A stretch of DNA of 64,000 bases from Rahnella sp. AA (GCF_002834385.1 NZ_PITQ01000001.1:558001-622000); one strand, 5' to 3'. Shown: positions 12,620 through 21,700, counted from the stretch's first letter. Made by a program: numbers and translations. The notes: generated by a model from the letters alone, not told the origin.

Positions 12620-14008
12620 ATGTCTTGTGAATTAAAAGCCAAAGATCGCGCCGGGGTTATTAACCCGATCTTTACCTGCCAACCGGCCGGGGCGCAGTAC
12701 GCCAGTATTGGCATTAAAGATTGCATCGGCATCGTTCACGGCGGGCAGGGGTGCGTAATGTTCGTCCGCCTGCTTATCTCACAACATCTGAAAGAGAGTT
12801 TTGAGATTGCCTCGTCGTCCGTCCATGAAGATGGTGCGGTATTCGGTGCGCTGGATCGCGTTGAAACGGCGGTCGATGTCCTGCTGATGCGTTACCCACA
12901 CGTCAAGGTGGTGCCGATTATCACCACCTGTTCGACGGAAGTTATCGGGGATGACGTGGACGGGGTGGTGCGCAAGCTGAATGAAGGTTTGCTGAAAGAA
13001 AAATATGCTGACCGCGAAGTGCACCTGATCCCAATCCATACGCCAAGCTTTGTCGGCAGCATGGTAACGGGATATGACCTGACCGTGCGTGACTTCGTGA
13101 AATACTTTGCGAAGAAAACTGAACCGAACGGCAAAATTAATCTGATCACCGGCTGGGCCAACCCGGGTGATGTCACCGCACTGAAAGCCCTGATGGCTGA
13201 AATGGAAGTCGATGCCACGGTATTGTTTGAAATCGAGGATTTCGATTCCCCGCTGATGCCTTCCGGCAATACCGTTTCGCACGGTAACACCACTATTGAA
13301 GATCTGACCGGCACGGCCAACGCTGTCGGGACGATTGCGCTGAACCGCTATGAAGGCGGGAAAGCGGCGCGTTATCTGGAAGAAAAGTTTGATATTCCGA
13401 CGATCATTGGCCCTTCGCCGGTTGGCATCCGAAACACCGATACCTTCCTGCAGAATCTTAAGCAAATGACCGGCAAGCCTATCCCGCCCTCTCTGGTGCG
13501 TCAGCGCGGTATCGCGATCGATGCGTTAACGGATCTGGTACACATGTTCCTGGCCGATAAACGCGTCGCGATTTACGGCAACCCTGATTTAGTCGTCGGG
13601 CTGGCAGAGTTTTGCCTTGATCTGGAAATGAAGCCGGTTCTGCTTTTGCTGGGTGATGACAACTCCACCTATGAAAATGATCCGCGCATTATCAACCTTC
13701 AGCAGAATGTGAAGGATGAGATGGAAATCATTACTAACGCTGATCTGTGGGAGCTGGAGGATCGTATTACCAACCGCGACCTGAAGCTGGACCTGATCCT
13801 CGGACATTCCAAAGGGCGGTTCACGGCGATTGATAACCAGATCCCGATGGTTCGTGTCGGCTTCCCGACCTATGACCGTGCCGGTCATTATCGCCATCCG
13901 GTGGTCGGTTACGCCGGTGCTATCTGGCTGGCAGAACAAATGGCTAACGCACTGTTTACCGATATGGAATACAAGAAAAACAAAGAGTGGTTGCTGAACG
14001 TCTGGTAA
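12620..14008 (+). CDS. anfK: Fe-only nitrogenase beta subunit
   Basis: 462 residues from the ATG at 12620, which matches the standard AnfK length and N terminus (MSCELKAKDRAGVINPIF) and has the RBS AAGGGG at 12608-12613; an upstream in-frame ATG would add 13 unrelated residues. It completes the P-cluster with cysteines in FTCQPAG (C20), HGGQGCVMF (C45) and TTCSTEVIG (C104). The C terminus MEYKKNKEWLLNVW is characteristic. It starts 10 bp after anfG and ends the structural part of the operon. Confidence 0.96.
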   Translation: MSCELKAKDRAGVINPIFTCQPAGAQYASIGIKDCIGIVHGGQGCVMFVRLLISQHLKESFEIASSSVHEDGAVFGALDRVETAVDVLLMRYPHVKVVPIITTCSTEVIGDDVDGVVRKLNEGLLKEKYADREVHLIPIHTPSFVGSMVTGYDLTVRDFVKYFAKKTEPNGKINLITGWANPGDVTALKALMAEMEVDATVLFEIEDFDSPLMPSGNTVSHGNTTIEDLTGTANAVGTIALNRYEGGKAARYLEEKFDIPTIIGPSPVGIRNTDTFLQNLKQMTGKPIPPSLVRQRGIAIDALTDLVHMFLADKRVAIYGNPDLVVGLAEFCLDLEMKPVLLLLGDDNSTYENDPRIINLQQNVKDEMEIITNADLWELEDRITNRDLKLDLILGHSKGRFTAIDNQIPMVRVGFPTYDRAGHYRHPVVGYAGAIWLAEQMANALFTDMEYKKNKEWLLNVW

Positions 14009-14049
14009 CCCCGGTGTGTTTTTTCTGCAAAAGAACGTTCGTTAAGTGG

Positions 14050-14065
14050 CCGGGGATTTCCCCGG
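14050..14065 (+). other. Intercistronic stem-loop after anfK
   Basis: CCGGGG-ATTT-CCCCGG, a tight 6-bp GC stem with a 4-nt loop and only a short TTTA after it. It probably stabilises or partly terminates the structural-gene message before the accessory genes. Confidence 0.45.
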
Positions 14066-14092
14066 TTTACCCACCTGACCGGAGCCGGAAAA

Positions 14093-14491
14093 ATGTCTAA
14101 ACACCTGTTTGAAAGTGACGAGAAAAAGTTTGCCCGCTGTTATCAGGATGCCCTTGGCTACCACCGGCGGGCGCAAATATTTTCTGACCAGCAACAGGCT
14201 GTCAGCCTGGTGTTTAACGTGGCGGCGATTGCGGTGGAAAGTTACCTGATTGCCATCTGTGCGCATTACGCCACCATGCCGTTTAATCACAATTACGCCA
14301 GCCTGCTTTCTTCCGTTGAAGAGGTGATGCCACTAGAGCCGTCACTGAGCGCCAGCATTCTCGCGCTGGACACCATCTTTGGCATTTGCTCCGTCGATGA
14401 CTACCACCACGGCACTCCGGGTGTGTCAGATAAAGAATCGATTCTGACGATTTGTAATCGCCTTTGTGCTCTGACGGAGTCGCTGGCCTGA
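14093..14491 (+). CDS. Uncharacterised 132-aa helical protein of the anf operon
   Basis: Lies 84 bp after anfK and 25 bp before the PNPOx-like gene, in the anfHDGK transcription unit; RBS GGAG is well placed. The product is predicted all-helical and soluble, with a hydrophobic central helix (LVFNVAAIAVESYLIAICAHY) and HEPN-like character, plus His/Asp/Cys residues near DDYHHG and SILTICNRLCAL. No cofactor motif is clear. Known anf operons carry small accessory genes in this place (anfO, anfR; anf1-3 in Rhodobacter), and this may be the equivalent of one of them, but I cannot assign it by sequence. A role in AnfDGK assembly is inference from position only. Confidence 0.8.
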   Translation: MSKHLFESDEKKFARCYQDALGYHRRAQIFSDQQQAVSLVFNVAAIAVESYLIAICAHYATMPFNHNYASLLSSVEEVMPLEPSLSASILALDTIFGICSVDDYHHGTPGVSDKESILTICNRLCALTESLA

Positions 14492-14516
14492 ATTATTTAA
14501 TTTTGAGGATAATCCA

Positions 14517-15020
14517 TTGTTTAGCGCCAAAACTATGCCGCAAGGCCATCCCCACGGCGCGATGCGTCGGGATGAACGGGAAATCACCGATCCGCAGGAA
14601 ATAGAGAAAATTATTCAGGCAGGCAAAGTCATGTATCTGGCGTTATCCAGCGATGACGTGCCTTTTGTCGTGCCGGTGTTTTATGCCTGGGACGGCGAGG
14701 CCTTCTATTTTCACTCTGCAAGAAGCGGCACCAAGATCAACATCCTGAAGAAGAACAATAAGGTGAGTTTTGCGATCTCTCTTGATCACGGCGTCGTTGA
14801 AGATGAAAAAATCTGTGATTTTGAAGCACGCCACCGCACGGTTATCGGGTTTGGCGAAGCTGAATTTATCGAAGATATGCAGGAAAAGTCTGCGGTACTG
14901 GACAGGATCGTGGCAGGTTTTACCGATCAGAAATTTGAATATCCGCAAGCCAATTTAAAAGCGACGCTGGTGACGCGGATTAACGTTCTGTCGATAAAAG
15001 GGAAATCACACGGTTTATGA
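14517..15020 (+). CDS. PNPOx-like split-barrel flavoprotein of the anf operon (NimA/Anf3-like)
   Basis: 167 residues of the pyridoxamine-5'-phosphate-oxidase-like split beta-barrel family. Diagnostic stretches: MRRDEREITD near the N terminus, VPFVVPVFYAWDGEAFYFHS, the flavin-phosphate site SARSGTKINILKKN, and RTVIGFGEAEF. Relatives bind FMN, FAD or heme; a protein named Anf3 with a flavin and heme is linked to Fe-nitrogenase in Rhodobacter and Azotobacter and this could be its counterpart (not certain). Start taken at the TTG at 14517 because TGAGGA lies 6 nt before it; the first in-frame ATG (14535) has no RBS. Located between the 132-aa gene and anfO. Confidence 0.8.
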   Translation: MFSAKTMPQGHPHGAMRRDEREITDPQEIEKIIQAGKVMYLALSSDDVPFVVPVFYAWDGEAFYFHSARSGTKINILKKNNKVSFAISLDHGVVEDEKICDFEARHRTVIGFGEAEFIEDMQEKSAVLDRIVAGFTDQKFEYPQANLKATLVTRINVLSIKGKSHGL

Positions 15021-15050
15021 GGCTTTCAGCCAGCTAAACGGGAGTGACTG

Positions 15051-15674
15051 ATGAAAATTGCGGTATTTATCAATCTGCGTGGGGAGATTGCCACGTTATT
15101 TGAAGCCGGTAATCTCACACTTTTTTCAGATAACAGCGGCGTCTGGCTGCCAGTGAATGAAATTCCTTTTCAGATAAGCGAGGACACCGATCTTCAGCAA
15201 ATCCGCCAGCAAACCTGGCAACTGCGTGAGGCCATCCGCGATTGCCGCCATCTGGTGGTACAGAAAATTCACGGTGCGCAGATCGCCTGGTTTGACGGCC
15301 TTGGCGTCCAGCTCTGGCAGGACAAAGGGACCGTTCAGGCGCTGTCGGGAAGCCTGGATGCTATTCGCGAGCAGGCGCATCGTCAGGAGGTTGAAGCATT
15401 GCCTGCTTTATCAACCGCATTTATTACACCGGGTAAGCAGGCCGGAGAATTTCATGTTGACCTGATCACGGCGCTGAAAAGTGATGTGAAAATGACGTCA
15501 AAGCAGATCCTGTTACCGCTTTTTACCAGCCGGGCGTTTCGTCAGGTCGAGGTTATTTGCGATCATTTGCCTAAATGGTTTGCGCGTGAACTGCCAGCCC
15601 TGCAACTCAGGGTCGCAACGCAAACCGATGACAAGGGGCTCATCAGCGCTGTTGTCTCACCCGCGTCGTCCTGA
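15051..15674 (+). CDS. anfO: Fe-only nitrogenase accessory protein AnfO
   Basis: 207 residues matching the AnfO family, which is found only with anf operons and is needed for full Fe-nitrogenase activity, probably by keeping the wrong cofactor out of AnfDGK. Typical features: N terminus MKIAVFINLRGEIATLFE, the block WLPVNEIPFQI, the DCRHLVVQKIHGAQIAWFDG segment and GLGVQLWQ. RBS GGGAGTGA is just upstream. It is the last gene of the structural operon; a new sigma-54 promoter follows before anfA. Confidence 0.9.
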   Translation: MKIAVFINLRGEIATLFEAGNLTLFSDNSGVWLPVNEIPFQISEDTDLQQIRQQTWQLREAIRDCRHLVVQKIHGAQIAWFDGLGVQLWQDKGTVQALSGSLDAIREQAHRQEVEALPALSTAFITPGKQAGEFHVDLITALKSDVKMTSKQILLPLFTSRAFRQVEVICDHLPKWFARELPALQLRVATQTDDKGLISAVVSPASS

Positions 15675-15689
15675 TCGTTTTCCTGGCTT

Positions 15690-15735
15690 TGTTCCAAAAT
15701 GTACAGCGTTGCGCAGCGTTGTTCCTTTTCGTACA
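15690..15735 (+). promoter_or_regulatory. Two perfect activator sites (TGT-N10-ACA) upstream of anfA
   Basis: TGTTCC-N5-GTACA occurs at 15690-15705 and again at 15720-15735, exactly 30 bp apart (about three helical turns). Both satisfy the NifA rule TGT-N10-ACA. They end 82 bp before the anfA sigma-54 promoter. The extended half-sites recur in altered form before anfH, so AnfA autoregulation and NifA control are both possible. Confidence 0.8.
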
Positions 15736-15816
15736 AAATAATCCGTCATGCTTTGACGTGGCGGGTTATTTTATTTTGAATCAGATGGTTAGCTTTATTC
15801 CCCCTTCGTGTCGATC

Positions 15817-15832
15817 TGGCCTTGTTATTGCA
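15817..15832 (+). promoter_or_regulatory. Sigma-54 promoter of anfA
   Basis: TGGCCT-N5-TTGCA with GG and GC at the right separation, 38 bp before the anfA ATG. This makes anfA and the regulator gene behind it dependent on RpoN and on an enhancer-binding protein. Confidence 0.87.
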
Positions 15833-15869
15833 ATAGTTTTTAATCCTCATTGCGACGGAGCTCGGGAAT

Positions 15870-17495
15870 ATGAACAGGATCCACAAGCTGGAGAAAGAAA
15901 AAACCGGCGATTTTGATCACGGGTTATTCGAACCGTTATCATTCACCTGCCGTCTGGGCGAGTGTCGTTCCGAATTGCTGCCTTTATTGTCGGAGGTCAG
16001 CAAAGTCGTCAGCAGCGAAGGTTCGTTGTCCAAAACGCTGAAGCTGGTGCTGGAGCTCACCCAAAAACACCTCCAGGTCACCCGTGCGATCATCTCTTTG
16101 TATGATGCGAGCTGTGATCAGATCTTTATCCATGAGAGTTTTGGCTTATCGAAAGAGGAAGCTGAAAAAGGCGTTTACTACCTGGGCGAAGGTGTCACCG
16201 GGAAAGTCGTGGAAACCTGCCAGCCCATCATTGTGCCGTTAATTGGTGAGAGCCCGTTGTTTCTTAACCGGACCGGCAGTTGGGATAAAACCCGCGATCA
16301 GCATCTTTCATTTATTTGTGTTCCGATCGTTCGTGGCCTGAAAGTTATGGGAACCGTCAGTATTGAGCGACTCTACAATAACGATCAGCTGTTATATCTG
16401 GATCTGGAAGTGCTGCGCATTATTGCGGCCACGATTGCGCAGGCGGTAGAGCTCTATCTGCTGGAAGGTGCGCATAAAAAAGCCCTGAGGGAACAGGATA
16501 AACGTGCGCTCAGCACGCTGCCGGAAAAATTTAAACCCAGCGATATTATCGGTAATTCCCGGGCAATGCAGGCGGTGTACCGGATGATTGAAAAGGTCAG
16601 CCGGGCGCGTACCACGGTTCTGATCCTGGGCGAAAGTGGCGTCGGTAAAGAGCGCGTTGCCAGCGCAATTCATTATCACAGCCATTGTTCGCAAGGGCCT
16701 TTCGTGAAGTTCAACTGTGCTTCTTTGCCGGAAAGCGTCATTGAGAGCGAACTGTTCGGCCATGAACGTGGCGCTTTTACCGGTGCGATTTCACGCCGGG
16801 TCGGGCGCTTTGAAGAGGCCAACGGCGGCACGATATTTTTGGATGAAGTCGGGGAATTGTCGCCTTCCGCACAAGCCAAATTGTTACGTGTTCTACAGGA
16901 GCGTTGTTTTGAGCGCGTTGGCAGCAATGAAACCATCAGTGTGAATGTGCGCATTATTGCCGCGACCCACCGCGATCTGCGCGAAATGGTGTCAAAAGGA
17001 ACCTTTCGTGAAGACTTATTTTACCGCCTGAACGTCTTCCCTCTGCTCATCCCGCCGCTGCGGGATCGTGGCAACGATATTCTGATCCTTGCCGACTATT
17101 TTAATGCCTATTTTGCCCGTGAGCAGAATGTGGATGTACCGACGATTTCCACGCCAGCGTTAAACCTGCTGCTCAGCTACGACTGGCCGGGCAATGTGCG
17201 CGAATTGGAAAACATGATGGAACGCGCCGTCTTGCTGGCGGAGGAAGGGTTTATTCATAGTTATCATTTGCCAATCAATCTGCAGCCGGTTTTTGGTACA
17301 GACGCTGAAGCGATGACCGGCATTGAGGCCCGTCTGGCGAAAATCGAATACGACATCATTGTCGAATCGCTGGTGAGACATCGTGGAAATATCTCCAAAG
17401 CGGCAGCGCAGCTGTGCACTACACGGCGCGCCCTGGGGATCCGAATGTCCAAATATCAGCTGGACTATAAACAGTATCGCGGGGACGGGAATTAA
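15870..17495 (+). CDS. anfA: Sigma-54-dependent activator of the Fe-only nitrogenase genes
   Basis: 541 residues of the NifA/AnfA/VnfA family. Order: N-terminal Cys pair C27-X4-C32 (TCRLGECRSELLP); GAF domain about 45-195; AAA+ domain about 222-455 with Walker A GESGVGKE (254-261), the sigma-54 contact loop GAFTGA (301-306), Walker B IFLDEVG (322-328) and WPGNVRELEN; C-terminal HTH about 505-530. The Cys pair has the spacing known to be needed in Azotobacter AnfA, probably for an Fe-S or metal sensor; the extra upstream Cys of VnfA (C-X-C-X4-C) is replaced by Phe25. RBS ACGGAG precedes the ATG. Expected to act at the anfH sites and perhaps at its own promoter. Confidence 0.93.
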   Translation: MNRIHKLEKEKTGDFDHGLFEPLSFTCRLGECRSELLPLLSEVSKVVSSEGSLSKTLKLVLELTQKHLQVTRAIISLYDASCDQIFIHESFGLSKEEAEKGVYYLGEGVTGKVVETCQPIIVPLIGESPLFLNRTGSWDKTRDQHLSFICVPIVRGLKVMGTVSIERLYNNDQLLYLDLEVLRIIAATIAQAVELYLLEGAHKKALREQDKRALSTLPEKFKPSDIIGNSRAMQAVYRMIEKVSRARTTVLILGESGVGKERVASAIHYHSHCSQGPFVKFNCASLPESVIESELFGHERGAFTGAISRRVGRFEEANGGTIFLDEVGELSPSAQAKLLRVLQERCFERVGSNETISVNVRIIAATHRDLREMVSKGTFREDLFYRLNVFPLLIPPLRDRGNDILILADYFNAYFAREQNVDVPTISTPALNLLLSYDWPGNVRELENMMERAVLLAEEGFIHSYHLPINLQPVFGTDAEAMTGIEARLAKIEYDIIVESLVRHRGNISKAAAQLCTTRRALGIRMSKYQLDYKQYRGDGN

Positions 17496-17498
17496 CCG

Positions 17499-18575
17499 AT
17501 GGCAAGAGATAAGTCTTCCCACAGCAAACATGAGGTCAGCGAAATTGTTGCACATTCGCAGGCAATGCGGCGGGTGATGGAAAAAACGGCGCGTCTGGCC
17601 CCGATGTCATCACCGGTATTGCTGCGGGGCGAGCCGGGGACCGGCAAGGATGTGATTGCGAGGGCGATTCATGCGCAGTCCGCCTGTGCGGCAGGGCCAT
17701 TTATTAAATGGAGCTGCGACTATGCGGCCAGCGAGCAGACGCTGCTAAATTTATTGCAGCAGCAACAGGAAACGGCAGGAATAGCGGAGAAACGCCACGG
17801 AACTCTTTTTCTCAGTGAGATCGGGCATTTTAGCCTCCCGATGCAAAAGTGTTTGCTGCACCTGTTGCTGGAAGACGAATACCGCTCACTGGATGGCCGT
17901 TTCCAGCTTCCGTGTTCCCTGCGCATTGTCTGCGCGACGGAGCGGAATCTGGAGCAAAGTGTGGCAGAGGAAAGCTTCTTGCCGGAACTCTATTACCGCT
18001 TACACGTAGCCACCATTAATCTGCCGTCTTTGCGGGATCGTCATGACGATATTCCGCAACTGGTGGCGAATTTTCTGCAACGTTTTAACCGTAAAAATCA
18101 CCTCAATTTGTCGATCACCCGCGATGCGCTGGCCCCGTTGTATTTATGCCGCTGGCCGGGGAATGTCAGGGATCTGGAAAACTGCCTGGAATATGCCGTG
18201 CTGAACCGGGAAGGGGATGAAATCCAGCAATTGCCGTGTTTAGGTGAGCGGTGCCTGCGTCAGCAACTCAACGATAAAGTCAGCCACTACAGCCGGCAGA
18301 TGAAGGGGTATCCGCAGGGAAAGGGCCATATCATCCCTGTAAAACCTGAACCGGATATGACCTGGGATCCCTGCGCACCATTGCCGCAGGTTCTTTTACC
18401 GGCGGCGGTCACTGAAGGCCGTTTCGCTAACCATGACGCGATCCGCCACCGTTTTATTGTTGCGCTGGAAAAAAGTGGTTGGGTAAAAGCTAAAGCGGCG
18501 CGCCTGCTGAACATCACTCCGCGTCAGCTTTATTACGCTCTGGAAAAACTGCAAATTGAGGTGAAAAAGTTCTGA
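17499..18575 (+). CDS. NifA-like regulator lacking GAF domain and GAFTGA loop (possible anti-activator)
   Basis: 358 residues, starting 3 bp after anfA, so surely co-expressed. It has only the AAA+ and HTH parts of a NifA-type activator. Walker A GEPGTGKD (44-51), sensor I region (LRIVCATERNLE), the YYRL/RDR..DI arginine-finger region and WPGNVRDLENC are present. However, the region that should hold GAFTGA is shortened to LLNLLQQQQETAGIAEKRHG, and Walker B reads LFLSEIG with Ser106 in place of Asp. The C-terminal HTH (SGWVKAKAARLLNITPRQLYYAL) is strongly NifA-like. Cysteines C229-X17-C247-X4-C252 resemble the redox/metal motif of oxygen-sensitive NifA. It is unlikely to activate sigma-54 itself; a DNA-binding competitor or mixed-oligomer modulator is my inference. 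Confidence 0.88.
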   Translation: MARDKSSHSKHEVSEIVAHSQAMRRVMEKTARLAPMSSPVLLRGEPGTGKDVIARAIHAQSACAAGPFIKWSCDYAASEQTLLNLLQQQQETAGIAEKRHGTLFLSEIGHFSLPMQKCLLHLLLEDEYRSLDGRFQLPCSLRIVCATERNLEQSVAEESFLPELYYRLHVATINLPSLRDRHDDIPQLVANFLQRFNRKNHLNLSITRDALAPLYLCRWPGNVRDLENCLEYAVLNREGDEIQQLPCLGERCLRQQLNDKVSHYSRQMKGYPQGKGHIIPVKPEPDMTWDPCAPLPQVLLPAAVTEGRFANHDAIRHRFIVALEKSGWVKAKAARLLNITPRQLYYALEKLQIEVKKF

Positions 18576-18590
18576 AACCGGTGCGGATAA

Positions 18591-18637
18591 TGTCAGCGTA
18601 CCGACAAGTTGCTAACAAAAGTGTGCCGAAGCATTCA
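18591..18637 (+). promoter_or_regulatory. NifA-type upstream activator sites of nifJ
   Basis: A perfect TGT-N10-ACA at 18591-18606 and a near match TGT-N10-TCA at 18622-18637, 31 bp apart. The distal site starts 121 bp and the second ends 74 bp before the nifJ sigma-54 promoter. The sites lack the GTTCC/GTACA extension seen before anfA, suggesting NifA rather than AnfA as the main activator. Confidence 0.7.
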
Positions 18638-18711
18638 ATTCCTACAGACACCTCTCGCAGGATAATCAAATTAATTTAACTAATTCAGCGTATTAGACTG
18701 ATTTTTCAGTC

Positions 18712-18726
18712 TGGCATGTCCCATGC
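18712..18726 (+). promoter_or_regulatory. Sigma-54 promoter of nifJ-nifF
   Basis: TGGCAT-N5-ATGC keeps GG and GC at -24/-12 spacing, 53 bp before the nifJ ATG. An 18-bp palindromic stretch (AGACTGA / TCAGTCT) abuts its upstream side. Confidence 0.8.
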
Positions 18727-18779
18727 TTTTATCCTCACTCAAACCTTGAATTGAGCAACGTCGAGCCGGAGAGTGAGTC

Positions 18780-21700
18780 ATGCCGAGAAAAATGAAAACC
18801 ATGGACGGGAATACGGCAGCAGCCTATGTGTCTTATGCCTTCACGGATGTTACCGCGATTTATCCCATAACCCCTTCGACTCCGATGGCCGAGAGTGTCG
18901 ATGAATGGGCCGCGCAGGGTAAAAAAAACCTGTTTGGCCAGACCGTGAAAATCATGGAGATGCAGTCTGAGTCCGGTGCCGCCGGTGCCATCCACGGTGC
19001 ATTACAGGCCGGTGCTCTGGCGACCACCTATACCGCCTCGCAGGGGCTGCTGTTAATGACGCCTAACATGTACAAAATTGCCGGTGAACTGCTGCCGGCC
19101 GTTTTTCATGTGAGTGCGCGTGCTCTGGCAACCAACTCGTTGAATATCTTCGGGGATCATCAGGATGTCATGGCTGTCCGTCAGACCGGCTGCGCTATGC
19201 TGGCGGAAAGCAGTGTCCAGCAGGTCATGGATCTGGCGGCGGTCGCGCATCTGACGGCCATTAAAGGGCGCATCCCGTTTATCAATTTCTTTGATGGTTT
19301 CCGTACCTCCCACGAAATTCAGAAAATCGAAGTTCTCGATTATGAGGAATTAGGCTCGCTGCTGGACTGGGATGCCGTTGCGCGTTTTCGCCAGAATGCG
19401 CTGCATCCGGATCATCCGGTTATACGCGGCACGGCGCAAAACCCGGATATTTATTTCCAGGAGCGGGAAGCATCAAATAAATTCTATATGGCTCTGCCGG
19501 AAATGGTGGAGTCCTGTATGTCCCAAATCAGTAAACTCACCGGCCGTGAGTACCACCTGTTCAACTATTATGGTGCGCCGGATGCTGACCGGATGATTAT
19601 CGCGATGGGTTCTGTTTGTGAAACCATTCAGGAAACTGTGGATTATCTTAACGCCAGCGGTGAGAAAGTCGGCGTACTGACGGTGCATCTTTACCGGCCA
19701 TTCTCCCTGAAGCATTTTTTCAAATACATTCCCAAAAGTGTCAGCAATATTGCCGTTCTTGACCGGACCAAAGAGCCGGGGGCACTGGCGGAACCGCTGT
19801 ATCTGGACGTGAAAAGCGCGTTTTATAACAGCGACTGGCGTCCGGTGATTGTCGGTGGCCGGTATGCGCTGGGCGGTAAAGATATTCTGCCTTCCCACAT
19901 TATTTCTATCTTCGATAATCTGGCTTCCGAACGCCCTCGTGATGGTTTTACCGTCGGGATCAACGACGACGTAACCTTTACCTCGTTGCCCCGCTCAGCC
20001 CGTGATCTCGACACGTCATCTGCCGGAACGACCGCCTGTAAATTCTGGGGGCTGGGATCTGACGGCACCGTCGGGGCTAATAAAAGTGCCATCAAAATTA
20101 TCGGCGACAAAACCGATATGTATGCGCAGGCCTACTTTGCCTATGACTCTAAAAAGTCCGGCGGCGTTACGATGTCGCATTTGCGCTTTGGTCACAACCC
20201 GATTAAATCCCCGTATCTGATCGACAAGGCCGATTTTATTTCCTGCTCACAACAATCCTACGTCACCAAGTATCACCTGCTGGCAGGGCTGAAACCGGGA
20301 GGAACCTTCCTGCTGAACTGTAGCTGGGATGTGGCGGAGCTGGACGAAAAACTGCCCGTCGCCATGAAACGCTTTATTGCTGAAAACGATATTCAGTTTT
20401 ATATCGTTAATGCCGTCGGGACAGCCCAAAAGCTGGGGCTGGGCGGGCGTTTCAATATGATCATGCAATCCGCTTTCTTTAAGCTGGCTGACATTATTCC
20501 ACCGGCCCGCGCCGTGGAATATCTGAAACAAAGTATTGAGCATGCGTATGGCAATAAAGGCCAGAAGGTTGTGGATATGAACAATCTCGCCGTCGACAGC
20601 GGTATTGAATCGGTGGTGCAGGTCAGCGTACCCGGGGCATGGAAGCATCTGGAAGACAAAGCCGTGTCACCCAGAACCTTGCCTGCCTTTATCAAAGATA
20701 TTCTGATCCCGATGAACCGGCAGGAAGGTGATTCGTTGCCGGTCAGCATGTTTAACGGCATCGAAGACGGGACGTTTCCGTCCGGCACGGCGGCTTACGA
20801 AAAACGCGGTGTGGCGATTAATGTACCCGTGTGGCAGACCGACAAATGTACCCAGTGCAACCAGTGTGCCTTTATCTGCCCGCACGCGGCTATCCGACCT
20901 GTTTTGATTTCTGAAGAAGAAATGCAAAACGCACCGGCAGGTTTCAGCGCCAAACTGGCCAGCGGCGCTGAAAATGCCTGGTATCGCCTCGCGATTTCCC
21001 CGCTCGATTGCTCCGGTTGTGGAAACTGTGCCGATGTCTGCCCGGTAAAAGGCAAAGCGCTGGCGATGCAACCGCTGGAATCGCAGGAACATGAAATTGC
21101 GCTGTGGGAACATGCGCTCAGCCTGGCACCAAAAGCCAATCCGCAAAACAAATTCACTGTGAAGGGCAGCCAGTTTGAACAACCTCTGCTGGAGTTTTCC
21201 GGTGCCTGCGGCGGTTGCGGCGAAACCCCTTACGCCAAGCTGGTGACACAACTGTTTGGCGACAGAATGATGATTGCCAATGCGACCGGATGTTCCTCCA
21301 TCTGGGGCGCGAGCGCGCCTTCTATTCCTTACACCACTAACCATAAAGGGCAGGGGCCAACCTGGGCTAACTCGCTGTTTGAAGATAACGCTGAGTTTGG
21401 CCTCGGGATGCTGCTGGGGGTTGATGCCGTCCGCGATACCCTCGCAACGCATGTTAAAGCAGCACTCGATAATGCATCGGAAGCCCCGCTGGATACGGAA
21501 CTCACCGCTTGCCTGAGTGACTGGCTGGCAAATAAAGATCAGGGCGAAGGCACCCGCGAGCGGGCGGAAAAAGTCGTGGCGCTTCTGGCCGGGCAAACAC
21601 CAGGGAAAAACCCGCATACCGACAGTATTTATGCGCACCGTGATTATCTGGCAAAACGTTCTCACTGGATATTTGGCGGAGACGGCTGGGCCTACGATAT

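Noticed and set aside
18695-18712. Palindrome AGACTGA/TCAGTCT before the nifJ promoter as terminator of the regulator operon
   Set aside because: No U-run follows and it abuts the -24 element; it may be structural but a terminator call is not supported.
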